Shown: in pieces, positions 48,181 to 60,600 of the stretch | Layout: the number at the start of each line of letters is the position of its first letter | Position numbering within the stretch: the stretch's first letter is position 1 | Assembly: GCA_036365145.1 (NCBI GenBank) | Contig: JAEOAD010000699.1 | Span: 11,009,001-11,073,000, forward strand | Source of the DNA: Orientallactaga sibirica | Taxonomy: Eukaryota > Chordata > Mammalia > Rodentia > Dipodidae | Reading direction: 5' to 3' | DNA: 64,000 nt | The notes under the pieces: model-generated | The model's database searches: none | What the model was told of the DNA's origin: nothing | What the model saw: only the letters and a program-made list of their open reading frames with translations | Made by a program: the position numbers and the translations under genes

Positions 48181-49000
48181 CCTGATGTCTTGACAATGAC
48201 ACAGGGTCAGTGAGGTCCTGAGGGAGGATGTGCCATGGGAGGCACTGGGTGCAGCTCTGGGATGTGTCAGTAAAAACTAAGATTGTGATGTCACAGGCAG
48301 TTTTATGACATTCTCTGATATTTGCTCTTGGCAGGTCTGAATGTGACCAGTGTGCTGGGCTTGGTGCACACCGAGCACACAGCCAGGAGGCAGAGGTCAG
48401 TAAAATTGTATTGTTTCTGATAGTACTTGACTATGGGCAACATTTTGAGACTTATAGGTATGTTGATACTGGCCTTTGGACGATTTCCCTTCAAGTATAT
48501 TGAATAGTATTTTTCAAAAATATTTGAATTTTATTATTTCTTTAGATTGTGGTATTACTTATGTTTAAAATTGTGATTTAATCCTTAATTAATCATTGTA
48601 GTTTTATTCACTATATTTAATTTCAATTTGCATATGTGAAAGTCCATTGGGTGTGTATTATCTGTTATTGAACTGAAAGATATTCACCTTATGCCTTCAC
48701 AATGGGCTGAAGAAGAGCTAGTGATTTCAATTATAATCTTTTCCAATTTGGAAAGGGTTTATCTTTCAGAGGAAGGGTTGTCATCATTTATGATTGTTTT
48801 CTCATAGTTACAATGAATAGTTGAAACTACTTAATGGACCAAATTAGAAATAGGGTAAAATGCTTTTGTTTTCCTGACCAAGAATGTAGAACCATGATTG
48901 TTCATCACTGATGTGTATATAAATATATGGATATGATGACAATAAAAAACATGCACTAGATAGTTGTGAATATCTTCATAAATATACTTGCAGATTTAGA
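48181..49000 (+). repeat. Duplicated segment, copy 2, leading into the candidate gene
   Basis: Partner of 46440-47205. Its right end continues into the first candidate exon at 49,043, whereas copy 1 diverges at that point. It contains a splice-site-bounded block (48335-48395) whose donor is lost in copy 1. Confidence 0.9.
48335..48395 (+). other. Possible untranslated 5' exon
   Basis: Acceptor context 'tttgctcttggcag' before 48335 and donor 'CAGAG|gtcagt' at 48396 bracket 61 bp. The only ATG inside is followed at once by TGA, so it would be non-coding leader. In copy 1 of the duplication the donor position reads 'gcgcag', so only this copy could be used. Speculative. Confidence 0.25.
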
Positions 49001-49042
49001 AGCTGACAGTTACTTTGTGTCCTTCTAGTTTATTTTTCTCAG

Positions 49043-49094
49043 TGCAATATTGCCGAAAATGACGAAGAAGAGGTCAAGGGAAGGATACGTGGAG
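49043..49094 (+). CDS. Candidate exon 1, first coding exon
   Basis: Acceptor 'tatttttctcag' and donor 'GGAG|gtaaga'. The ATG at 49059 has A at -3 and gives [12 protein letters not shown] in phase 0, joining exon 2. An alternative acceptor at 49028 (tccttctag) is homologous to the acceptors of the A exons at 62,338 and 53,049, and the donor side (gtaagag) also matches A exons. So this is probably an A-type exon turned into the start exon. Confidence 0.5.
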
Positions 49095-52000
49095 GTAAGA
49101 GGGACTTCCTGTTTCTATGATAATTCTGTCATAATTCCTTTATTTTTGATGACTATCATATATGAACAATAAAATTAATTATATGCAGTATAAGTATTAG
49201 AGTGTTTTCCTAGGATGAGGATGAAATTGAATTTTACCAACATATCTCTGATTTCAAGTAGTATACAAGATTTCAGTGCAGGTTGCAGCCTGTATGTTCC
49301 AACAACTTCCTTTCTGGAGCACATTCTCCTATTCAGAATAAAGTTGTGTGATTTTCCATTCAGAAGTGGACAGGCATATCATATAAGGAAAGCATGCATA
49401 TTTTCATTAAGTGATCTCTCCATTTAAGCTGGGAAATTTTATGGTTTGGAGAGAGTTTAAGGGTGTTACCAAGGGTGACACTGTTCTGGTGGAAGCCTCA
49501 GATGTCCAGCATGAAGGTACTGAGGTGATGTAAGCTTTATATCATGAGGCATGGTGTAGATATTTGGGGCATGGACACTCCACCGCTACTTTAGAATGAA
49601 TTCATTAACTCTCACATTAGTAGACTGTTATGAAGTTTCTCTGCCATATTGCTATGTATCTGAGGAACTCAAAGCACAGGCCAAGCAAACAGGAGAGCAT
49701 GATCTGGTCTCTGAATCACCAAATGGGCCAAAAACATTTTCTTCATACAGTGTCCAGCCTCACATGTCTTGTGACAGTATCATGTAACAGACTAACACAG
49801 TCCCTTCCTTGCTGTCATTACTCCAAGTGACTGTGAATCTGAGATCTGAGTAATAAGAACTCAGCATGATAGGGGACTCAAAATGTTTCTCCTCTCTACA
49901 TTACAGGATACACCAACATATGGAATTGGTATGTATTTTGGAATCATTTTTGTATTACTCTACATTTCACCATTTCCTAATTTATACCTTATATTTTAAT
50001 AATAATTTAAGAGTTCCATTCAATTCTATACATTTCTGTATAAGCATTTATTTTGTGACATTGCACACAGAAATTCTACTTATTATTTTCTTCTGGTCAG
50101 TATATTAGTGAATGTCAGTTGAGTCAACTTCTTTGTCCCACATAGTGTTTCAATGTGTGTTAATCAATTTGCTAGTATCTTGGTAGTTTTGAGTCTTTCT
50201 GGTCGTGATTTCAAATTAGGTTGCATACTGATGTGCTACTGTAAGTTGACCCTTGAACAGAATCTGGTAGAATCATGCTTATCCATTTGTACATGAATAT
50301 GCTTAACAAAGATTTGTTTTGAGGATTTGCTCAAACCGTCCAGATATAGAAACTTATTAGGAGATATATCAGACAGATGCTATGATGACTAATACTTCTG
50401 GAAAGAGGTTGTGAAAAGACTCCATCCCAAGTTACTCCAATGGACCTCTCTTCAAAGTTTTTATTTCCACCATGATGTGACTGCTACTTTTACTCAAACC
50501 CCTGAACTGGAAAGTTTAGGAATGTTCCATAAAGCTTATTGATCTGGAAGAATGTTTTCTAGGTAATGGAACTTTGGTAATTTTTCAGTATCCTGAAGTG
50601 CCAAGGATGTATTTTGAAGGGGAGAATTTTTGGCAGTCTTTTTTTTTTTTTTTTTTTTTTTTTGGAGAGAGGACAGAGAGAGAAGGAAAGGGAGACAGAT
50701 AGAGAATGGGTGCACCTCTCAGCTGCTGTGAATGAAATCCAGATGTGTATGCCCCCATGTGGGAAAGTGCAGCATTGCATCCTTGCATCCCTTTGCATCT
50801 GGCAAAATGTGGGATCTGAAGATTGAAACCGGCATTCTTAGGCTTAGCAGGCAGGCGCCTTAACTGCTAAGCCATCTCTCCAACCCGACAGTCTTTGTTT
50901 TTATGTTTACTGATGTAACCCCTAAACAATATTCTCTGGAATACTCTTAGATCATTTTCTATGAGGAAGTATTAAAGGCCTATAGTTCACACCATGTAAC
51001 ATGAAGTTAGCTCAGATTGCTTCATGCTTCTTGAATATCAACTATGAGGCTTTGAAAAGACCATGAGTGATAGGACTCTAGTACCATTTCAGACGATGTC
51101 CTGTTGCCTTCCCTTGCAATTAACAGACACTAATGGCTAAGTTTATCATTTCTTTGCTGCTTCTTGTTGAGGCTCTAAGGTCAAGGTTTCTTTGTGTTAT
51201 TTTTTTTCCTTCTCTTTTCCATTCCACTTTTACCCAGGAGGATAGTCCAGCAGCTTCTAAGGTCTACTTTCTAACTATCCACCCTCATACACTTGTGTCC
51301 ACATAAGGAAACCTCCAAACTGATTCCTCATTGCTAGTTACCAACATACTGACCTTCTCTCTTCCCCTAGATTGCATGGAGTGTGCATCTTCTAAAGAAG
51401 CATCATTTAATAGGGTAGGAGAACTTTTTGGTATTTTATATAAAAAAATAGCTCTATGTAAGGTATATGAACAGACATAAGTTTCTGGGTGGAGTAGAGT
51501 TGAGTCAAAATCTTCTACTGATTCCTGGCAATGCAGGACAATTAATGTCGCCACATACTTTGTAATTGAATGGTAGAAAAATTTCCCTCAGAAATTATTC
51601 TTTCTTCATATAATAAGGATTGTATACTTAAAAGTATGAATGGACTTATAAACTACACTGTGCATGGAAGGCTCTTTTCCACTGGTGTCCTTTCTGACAG
51701 CTTACTAGCTGTGTGAGTGATCTGTTCCTCTGTGTGACTTCCTCAGATATCAAAAGAAAGTATACTAGGGCTGGTGAGGTGACTTAACTGTTAAAGCATT
51801 TGCCTGCAAAGCCAAAGGATCCCGGTTTGACTCTCCAGGACCCACGTAAGCCAGATGCACAAAGGGGCACATGCATCTTGAGTTCATTTTCAGTGGCTGG
51901 AGGCCCTGGTATGCCCATGCTCTCTGTCTCTCATTCTCTTTCTCTGCCTATCTCTCTCTTAAATAACTAACTAAAATATTTTTTAAAGTTTTTTAAAAAG

Positions 52001-55000
52001 GGTATACTCAGGCTGGAGAGATGGCTTAGCAGTTAAGGTGCCTGCCCACTAAGCCTAAGAATGTCAGTTCCAATATCCATGTCCCACGTTTAGCCAGATG
52101 CAAAGTGATTCAAGGGCGCAATGGCACCCTTGCCCACAAGGGGGCGCACGTGTCTGGAGTTCGTTCACAGCAGCTGAGAGGCTGCTGGCATGCCCATCTC
52201 TATCTGTCTTCCTCTCCCTATCTCTCTGTGTCTCTCTCCAAAAAAAAAAGGGGGGATACTCATTACAACTGAATAGTAGAAGGATTTCCCTCAGAAATTA
52301 TTTTTCTTCTTATAGTATGGTTATGAACCTGAAAATATAACCAGGCTTTAAAAATGTACTGTGCCTGAAGCTCTTGACTTTTCCACTAGTGTCCTTTGGA
52401 ATAATGTTGTAGCTATGTTAATATTGACTGAACCCCCTGTTCCTTGTCTGGTTTCCAAATTAAGCCAGACCTATCGATGTAAAGTGTATGGTATAGGCTG
52501 CTCCTCACAGTTTTTTTTTTTTTTCTATAATTGTAGAAAACTCCTGGAATACCAAAACATGGTATGTATTCTAAAATCACTCATTTCTTTAGGAAATATC
52601 TGACTATATCAGCCCTGAATCTCTGAGTCTGAGTTCCTGCCAGGAAGGAGCCTGGGGAGGGGGTCAATGAGATGAACTGATCTGCTATGAAGGCTTCATC
52701 CAAATCTGTGCAAAGCTGAGGCTGATCTTGTATGAGTAAATGAATCTTCACCTGGTGTAAAGCAGGGTTGTTTGACTCACTCACTTTTAACTTTAAGTAA
52801 TCAGATGAACAGACAAACAGAAACATGTAAGCTTGTGATGCCTGAGAAATGAAGAAGGTGGTAAATAATGGCATTCCTGGTCAAGCCCAATCTATCTGCT
52901 TTCAATTAGGAGGCTGCTGCAGCAGCCACTCAATCTAGGCTTTAGAGCACATCATCCACACTCACCTGTACCATTAGGTTAGCTTTGTGTTCTGAGTAAA
53001 ACATGAACCATGATCCCAATGATTAACAGTTATTCTGTTGTCTTCCTAGTTTTGAATAAAAGAAGGGACAAACAAGAAATATCTGAAGTGAATACTGAGG
53101 TAAAGTGACCTATCTTTGCCTGAATACAAATATTGCTTTCTTAATTTAATATTCTAATTTGAGGATGTGCATGAACACATGACACTAAATATTACTGATA
53201 TTTACAGATATTAGATTCTGTTTTCTGGAATGGTGGAAAAATGGAACTTTGCTAAGTCTTATCCAAAAAGACACTTTCAAATAGCAATATCAGGTTATAT
53301 ATTGTATGCTAGGCCTCCTCCTGCTTGGAAGCAATGTCTCTTTCTTGGATTGTTTTATAATTCATAATCTATAGAGATAAGAGCTACATCTTCAAGAAAA
53401 ATATCAAAGGTTTTTCAATGGTGCATCTTTGCTTTGCTTTGCAAACATTTATCATTCCCAATGTTGCTTATATTTCTTTGATTACTAAGGAAGATAAATA
53501 GATCCATGTGACTGAAAAATCCCAAGACAGTTCTTTTGATGACTTTGCTTCTCTACCTTCAGGTGACCTCAGGACCCACTGAAACTCGTAAGTATTCTTG
53601 AAACCCTTGGTGAGGACACACTGTTAGTGGTAAGTTAGGTATGGCATCCTTACTGGCTTCTCTTTGAACAGTGCCCATGATTCTAGGTTTTTAAAGGTTA
53701 AGAGGATGGAAGATATGTTGAACAAAACACTGACTATTTTAGTAAAAACTTATGGTCAAGCTTTCTCTAGTTCTTGGAATTAATTGCACTCACATTAGTT
53801 TTATGTGGGTCTGTGTATGTGAATAATGCATCTGTCTTGTGTTTCTCTGTGCTATGATACTGCATGTATGTAATCATTCTTTCTGTGGTTACATCTTCTC
53901 AGGAGATATTTGAACATTGTGACACAATTGTCATTATACACTTGCTACAAAACATCCATGACAAACATAGATTGTACATGAACATAAATAAACTCACCCA
54001 GTCCTCACCACCATTATTCCTGAAATTTTTTACACTTTTATTTATTGACAAGATCCATAATTATAGACAATAAACCATAGTAATTCTTCCTCCTCCCCAC
54101 ATTCCCCTTTGTAACTCCACTCTCCATCATATCCCCTCAATGAGTCTTTCTTTTATTTTGGTGTGATTACCTTTTCCTCCTATTATGGTGGTCTTATATA
54201 GGTGGAGTTAGACAATGTGAGGTCATGGATATCCAGGCCATTTTGTGTCTGGAAGAGTGCATTGTAAGGAGTCCTGCCATTCTTGTGGCTTTTACATTCT
54301 TTCTTCCACCTCTTCCACAATGGACTCTGAGCCTTGGAAGCTGTGATAGAGATATTTCAGTGGCGAGCACGCCTCTGTCACTTTTCAGCATGATGGTGAC
54401 TTCTGAGTCATCTCAAAATCACTGCCATCTGAAAAGAGAAATTTCTTTAACCAAAAGTGAGAGTAGCATTAATATGTGAGTATGACCATTAAGAGCAGTG
54501 CTTACTGGGAAGTTTGGTGAGCATAATATATACATTTAGCCAGATTCCAGCAGATGTTACAAACCTATGGCTCATGACTTCCCCCGTCATAGACTTTCAG
54601 TATCACTCATGTATTCCCTCCTTTGAAGCAGGCCTCCAGTCCAATAAGAGAACCGTTGTTTGTCCCCATAACAGACATGCCACTGTTGCACCCATTGGCT
54701 CATTTAGCCTGGGTGGCCAAACTTACGGCTCGCAGTGTCCACTGTTGTCTATTTCCACTGGTGACTTTTCTTTTTCCTGTGGATCTGAATGTAGTGTAGC
54801 TTTTTCCAGCTTCCTGTCAGCTGGTCTACATGGAGTTGGTTTTCAGCTCAGCTCCAGCAGTATTTCTCAGTGACCTTGAAGCCCAAGCATGTGGAGTCTT
54901 CAGCAATAGTGTCTTACCAAGTATTCCTGGTGGGAAACCGAGAGTCTTGGCAATGGACTGTAATGTTTTGGGGGGCATCAGCCACATCCCTGGCCAACAA

Positions 55001-57642
55001 CTCACAGGAAGGTATCCCGTCCCTGGCACTAAAAATTTTTTAGTAACAATCCGTGACTTCTGGGTGTGCAATTGTCCAAAAAATTAGGTTTCCATATGAC
55101 TTAGATATTGATTAGATCTTAGATTTTGATTAACCATCCCACCATCTTTCCTTTAATCAATCTTGTCCTCTGTCCTCACCTAGGCATTTCCACCCCCAGT
55201 AATCTGTTCTTCTACTTACTTATATACAATACCATCCCCTTAAGTCCCCTTTTCTCCCTCCCTTATATCCCCTTTCTAGCTTACTAGCCTCTGATATTGA
55301 GATTTATTCCAACTCACATACAAGTCCTAACAATTGTAGCTAGGATCCACATATGAGAGAGAATATGCTGTGCTTGGCTTTCTGAACCTGGGTTACCTCA
55401 TTAATATAATCCTTACCAGGTCCATCCATTTTGCTACAAATTTCATTTTTCTTTAGGGCTGAACAGAACTCCATTGTATAGATGTACGATATCTTCATTA
55501 TTCACTCATCAGTAGAGGGACAACTAGATTGGTTCCATATCCTAGCTATTGGGAATAGAGTGGCAATAAACATGGATGTGGAAGCTTCTCTAAGGTAGTG
55601 CAATGAGTCCTTAGGATATATGCCTAGAAGTGTTATCGCTGGTTCATATGGTCAATCTACGTTTAGCTATCTTAAGAACCTCCACACTGATTTCCACAAT
55701 GGTGGACCAGATTACATTCCCACCAACAGTGTAGATGTGGTCCTCTTTTTTCTTTCACATCTTCACCAGTATTTATTGTCATTTGTTTTCTTGATGATAG
55801 CCAGTCTGACAGGAGTGAGATGGAATCTCAAAGTAGTTTTAATTTGCATTTCTCTGTTGGCTAAGGATGTAGAGTATTGCTTTAGATATTTATATGCCCT
55901 CTGTGTTCTTCTTTTGAGAACTCTATTTAGTTTCATAGCTCATTAAAAAATTTTTTTAATTATTTTATTTATTTTTTGGAGAGAGACACAGAGAAAGACA
56001 GAGAGGGAGAAGGAGACAGAGAATGGGTGTGCCAGCAGTCTCAGCTGCTGAGAACGAAATCCAGATGTGTGCGCCCCCTTGTGGGCAAGTGCGGCATTGC
56101 GTGTTTTGCATCTCGCTAAATGTGGGATCTGGAGATTGGAACCCGGTTCTTAGGCTTAACAGGCCGGCACCTTAACCACTAAGCCATCTCTCCAGCCCCA
56201 TAGCTCATTTTTAATTGGGTTGTTTGATTTCTTATTCTTTAGTGTTTTGAGTTATTTATATATCCTGCATATTAATTCTCTGTCAGATGTATAACTGCAA
56301 AGATTTTTCTCCCATTCTCATGATGCCTCTTTGTTCTATTCACAGTGTCTTTTGCTGTTCAAAAGCTTTGTAATTTCGTGAGGTCCCAGTGGTTCATTAG
56401 TGATTTTATTTCCTGAGCCAATGGGTTTATATTCAGAAAGTCATTGCCTATGCCAATATGTTGAAGGGTTTCCCCTACTTTTTCCTCCAGCAGTTTTAGA
56501 ATTTCAGGTCTTATATTAAGATGTTTGGTCCATTTGGAGCTAATTCCTTGGCATGGAGAGAGATAAGGATCAATTTTCATCCTTCTACACATACATATCC
56601 AATTTTTCCAGCAGCACCATTTGTTGAAGAGGGTGTCTTTCTCCAATGAGAACTTTTGGCATTTTTGTGAAATATCAGGTGGTTTTAGCTTTCTAGAGTT
56701 ACATCTGGGTCCTTTGTTCTGTTCCATTGATCTATGTGTTTGTTTTTTGTGCCAGTATCATGCTGTTTCTGTTACTATGGTTCTGTAGTATAGGTTAAAA
56801 TCAGGGATGGTGATACCACCAGACTTATTTTTGTTGTTCAGAATTGTTTTGGATATTCGAGGTTTTTTGTGCCTCCAAATGAATTTTAGGATTGTTTTTC
56901 TATTTGTGTGAAGAATGCCATTGGAATTTTGATGGCATTAAGTGTCTAGATTGCTTTTGGTAAGATTGACATTTTCCCAATATTGATTCTTCCAATCCAA
57001 GAACATGAGATGTCTTTCCATGTCCTGGTGTCTTATGCAATTTCTGCCTTGAGTCTTTAAAGTTTTCATTATAGAGATCCTTGACTGCCTTGGTTAGGTT
57101 TATTCCAAGGTATTTTACTATATTTTGAAGCAATTATGAATGGGAGTGATTCCCTCATTTCGTCTTCCGCATGTTTCTTGATAGTTTATAGGAAAGTGAT
57201 TGATTTCTGTGTGTTTATTTTGTATCCTGCTATGCTGCTAAAAGTGCTTATCAGGTCTTACCAGTTTGCTTGTACAGTCTTTAGGGTCGTTTATGTATGG
57301 AAATCATATCATCTGCTAATAATGATAGTTTGATCTCTTCCTTTCCAATTTGTGTCCCTATTATGTGTGTCTCTTGCCTTACTCATTGCTATAGCTAAGA
57401 CTTCCAGTAGTATACTAAATAAAAGTGGGGACAGAGGACACCGTTGTATTGGTCCTGAATTTAGTGGGAAAGTTTCAAGTGTTTCCCCATCTAATATTAT
57501 GTGGGCTGTAGATTTGTCATAAATAGTTGGTATCATGTTGAGATATGTTCCTTGTATTCTCACTTTCTTTAGGACTTTTCATGTTCATGGGGGAGATTGG
57601 TCTGTAATTTTCTTCTTTCTTTCTTTCCTTCTTTATTTAGTT

Positions 57643-57674
<32 letters not shown>

Positions 57675-60600
57675 TTTCTCTCTTTTTTTGTTCTATCTTT
57701 GTCTAGTTTTGGTATCAGGATGATGCTGGCTGCATAGAAGGAGTTTGGTAGAATTATTTCCTTTTCTATTTTATTTTAGTAAATCCCTCTGTGCCTGGAC
57801 TTTTTTTTAGTTGGCAGAATTTTTATAACTGCTTGGATCTCCATATTTGTTACAGGCCTATTTCAGTGGATAATTTCAACTAGATTTTATTGTGGTAGGT
57901 CATATAAATCAAGGAAATCATCCATTTCTTTAAGATTTTCAGACATAGTGGAGTATATGTTCTTAAAGTATGTCCCTAAGATTTTCTGAATTTCTTTGGT
58001 ATCTATTGTAATGGTGACTTTGTCATCTCTGATTTTATTAATTTGTGTCTCTTCTCTCTTTCATTTGGTCAGATTTGCTAAGGGGTTTCAATCTTGTTTA
58101 TACTTTCAAACAACCAACTCTTTTGTTTTATTGATTTTTTTGTATATTTGTTTCTAGTCCATTAATCTTTATCATTTTTTCCCACCTATTAATTTTTGGT
58201 TTCTTTTTTTTTGTTCTTCTTTTTCCAAGACTGTAAGATGAAGCATTAAGTTATTTACTTGCAACATTTCTAATTTCTTAATATAGTCACTTATAGCTAT
58301 AAATTTGCCTCTTAGGACTACCTTCATTGTGTCCCAAAGTTTTTAGTATGTTGTGTTATCATTTTCATTTGATTCTATGAATTTTTGGATTTCTTTATTG
58401 ACCCATTTGTCATTTAGTAGGACTGTTTATTTGACATGATTTGTGTAGCTTTTCTTGCTGTTGATTTTTAGTTTAATGGCATTGTGGTCAGATATAGTGC
58501 AAGGAATTATTTCAGTTTTTCTGTATTTGTTAAGGTTTGCTTTGTGTCCTAATATATGTTCTATTTTAGGGAATGTTCCATGTGCTGCTGAAGAGAATGT
58601 GTATTCTACCATATTTTGGTGAAATGTTCTGTAGATATCTGTTATGTCCTTTTGTTCTATTACCACATTTAATCCAGATGCTTTTTTTTTTTTTTTTTTT
58701 TTGACTGGAATGACCTGTCAATTGATGAGAGTGGTGTGTTGAAGCCTCCCACTACAACTGTATTTGGTGTTATCTGTGTCCTGAATTCTAATAGTGTTTG
58801 TTTGATTGAAAATTGAAAGCCTCCATATTAGGTGCACATATTTTTGGGAATATAATGTCCTCCTATAGCGATGTTAATTTAATCTGTATAAATTGACCTT
58901 ATTTATTTTCTTAATTATGGTTACTTTGAAGTCTACCCTATCAGATATTAGGATAGTGACACCTGCTTGTTTTGTAGGCCTATTTGCTTGAAATACCATG
59001 TTCCATCCTTTCACCCTAAGATAGTGTCTGTCTTTTATACAAAGGTGAGTTTCTTGGATGCAATAAAAGAAGGATCCTGCATTTTAACCCAGTCCAAAAA
59101 CTGGTGTGTTTTGGTTGGGACATTGAGGCTGTTGATATTAAGACTTATTATTGAAAGATGTGTATTTATTCTTGAATTTCTTTTGTGTAGTTCTTCTGTT
59201 TTTTCCTTTACTCTCTTGTATTAACTATTATCTGAGTATGTTTTTTCCCCATAGTTTCCTTATTATGTGTTCTTCTATTTCCACCGCATGGAGGATTCTT
59301 TCAAGTATTTTTGTTAGAGCTGATGTAGTGTTCACATATCCCTTTAGCTTGTTTATATTGTGGGATATCCTTATTTCTCTGTCTATTTGGATGGATAGCT
59401 TTGCAGGATATGTTAATATTCATTGACAGTTGTTTTCTCTCAGAATGTGGAATACATCATTGCATGCCATTCTGGCTTTTACACTTTGTGTCGAGTACTC
59501 TGCAGTTATCCTAATTGCCTTGCCTTTTCATGTGACTTGATTTTTCTAACTGCTTTTAGTATATTTTCTTTGGTTTGTGTGTCTTGTATCTTAGTTATAA
59601 TATGACAATGAGAGTTTTTTTCCCTGATTATATCTGTTTGGCACTCTAAAGGATTCCTTTATCTGCTTGGTATCAGTTTCCCTATTTGGTGGAAGTTTTC
59701 TTCTATGATGTAGTTGAAAATACCTGCTAGGCCTTTGGAATGAAATTATTCTCCTCTACTATGCCCTGAATGCTTATGTTTGATTTCTTCATAGTTTCAT
59801 GCATGTCTTGAAATTCCCATTCATGCCTTCCTTTTTGTTTGCCTTTCTCTTTGTTGTACTGTATTAGGTCTGCCACCAGGTCTTCAAGCTTGGATATTCT
59901 CTCTTCTTCTTGATCCATTCTACTAGTGAGACTTTCTATAGAGCTTTCTGTTTAATTTACTCTGTTTTTCATTTCTAAAATTTCTGACTGGTAATTTTTT
60001 CATTATTTCTATTTCCTTCCTCATATCTATAATGACTTTCTCATTTTATTAAATTGCTTTCCTATGTATTCCTGTATGAATTAGTTTTCTTCTTAGATTT
60101 CTTTGAGTGTAGTTATAATCACTTTCTTTGAAATTTTTATCAGTCATTTCATCTAAAACAGTCTCATTGGGGGCCATTTCTGATGGTTTCAGTTTTTGGC
60201 AGGAGTTCATTATCTTGATATTTTGTTTCATGCTTATATTTTATTTTGTTTTGTTTTGTTTTGTTTTTCAAGGTAGGGTCTCACTCTAGCTCAGTCCATG
60301 CTGGAATTCACTATGTAGTCTCAGTGTGGCCTTGAACACTTGGAGCTCCTCCACCTCTGCCCCCACCAACCAGGTTGTAGGATTAAAAGCATGTGCCACC
60401 ACACCCAGCTTAAAATTTTGTTATATCAATCATGCATTGGGACCAAAGTGAGTAATCTTAGCTCTCAACATCTTATATGGACAAGGGAAAACATGAATCC
60501 AGAAGTGTGCATGATTGTCTTCTCTGAGATTCTGAATAGTATTATTTTATATGGAGACAATACCCCTGGGGCAGTGACTATAATGCTAATTTAATCCTGG

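Larger units (their letters stand above)
54028..60232 (-). mobile_element. Truncated L1 in the intron between candidate exons 6 and 7
   Basis: About 6.2 kb on the minus strand, opposite to the candidate gene. The 3' UTR is about 54,040-55,400, then degraded ORF2 to about 59,130 (RT pieces such as '[18 protein letters not shown]' at 57,309-57,563 and a lost FADD), then ORF1 pieces ('[19 protein letters not shown]' at 59,727-59,918). No ORF longer than about 125 codons remains. The 5' UTR is missing. A SINE interrupts it at 55.95 kb. More decayed than the L1 at 18-25 kb. Confidence 0.92.

Noticed and set aside
49214..49257. Extra exon encoding an acidic '[14 protein letters not shown]' peptide
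   Set aside because: The acceptor (ttttcctag) is good, but the block ends in phase 2, which clashes with the phase pattern of the homologous cassettes, and the donor (gtagta) is weak. It could still be an alternative exon.
51237..51260. Block after 'cttttacccag' as an exon
   Set aside because: In the phase required after exon 2 it hits a TAG within three codons, and the following gtctac is a poor donor.
52797..52845. A' exon in the second cassette
   Set aside because: Position matches, but the acceptor lacks a pyrimidine tract and the phase-1 frame has a TGA. It looks like a dead copy.
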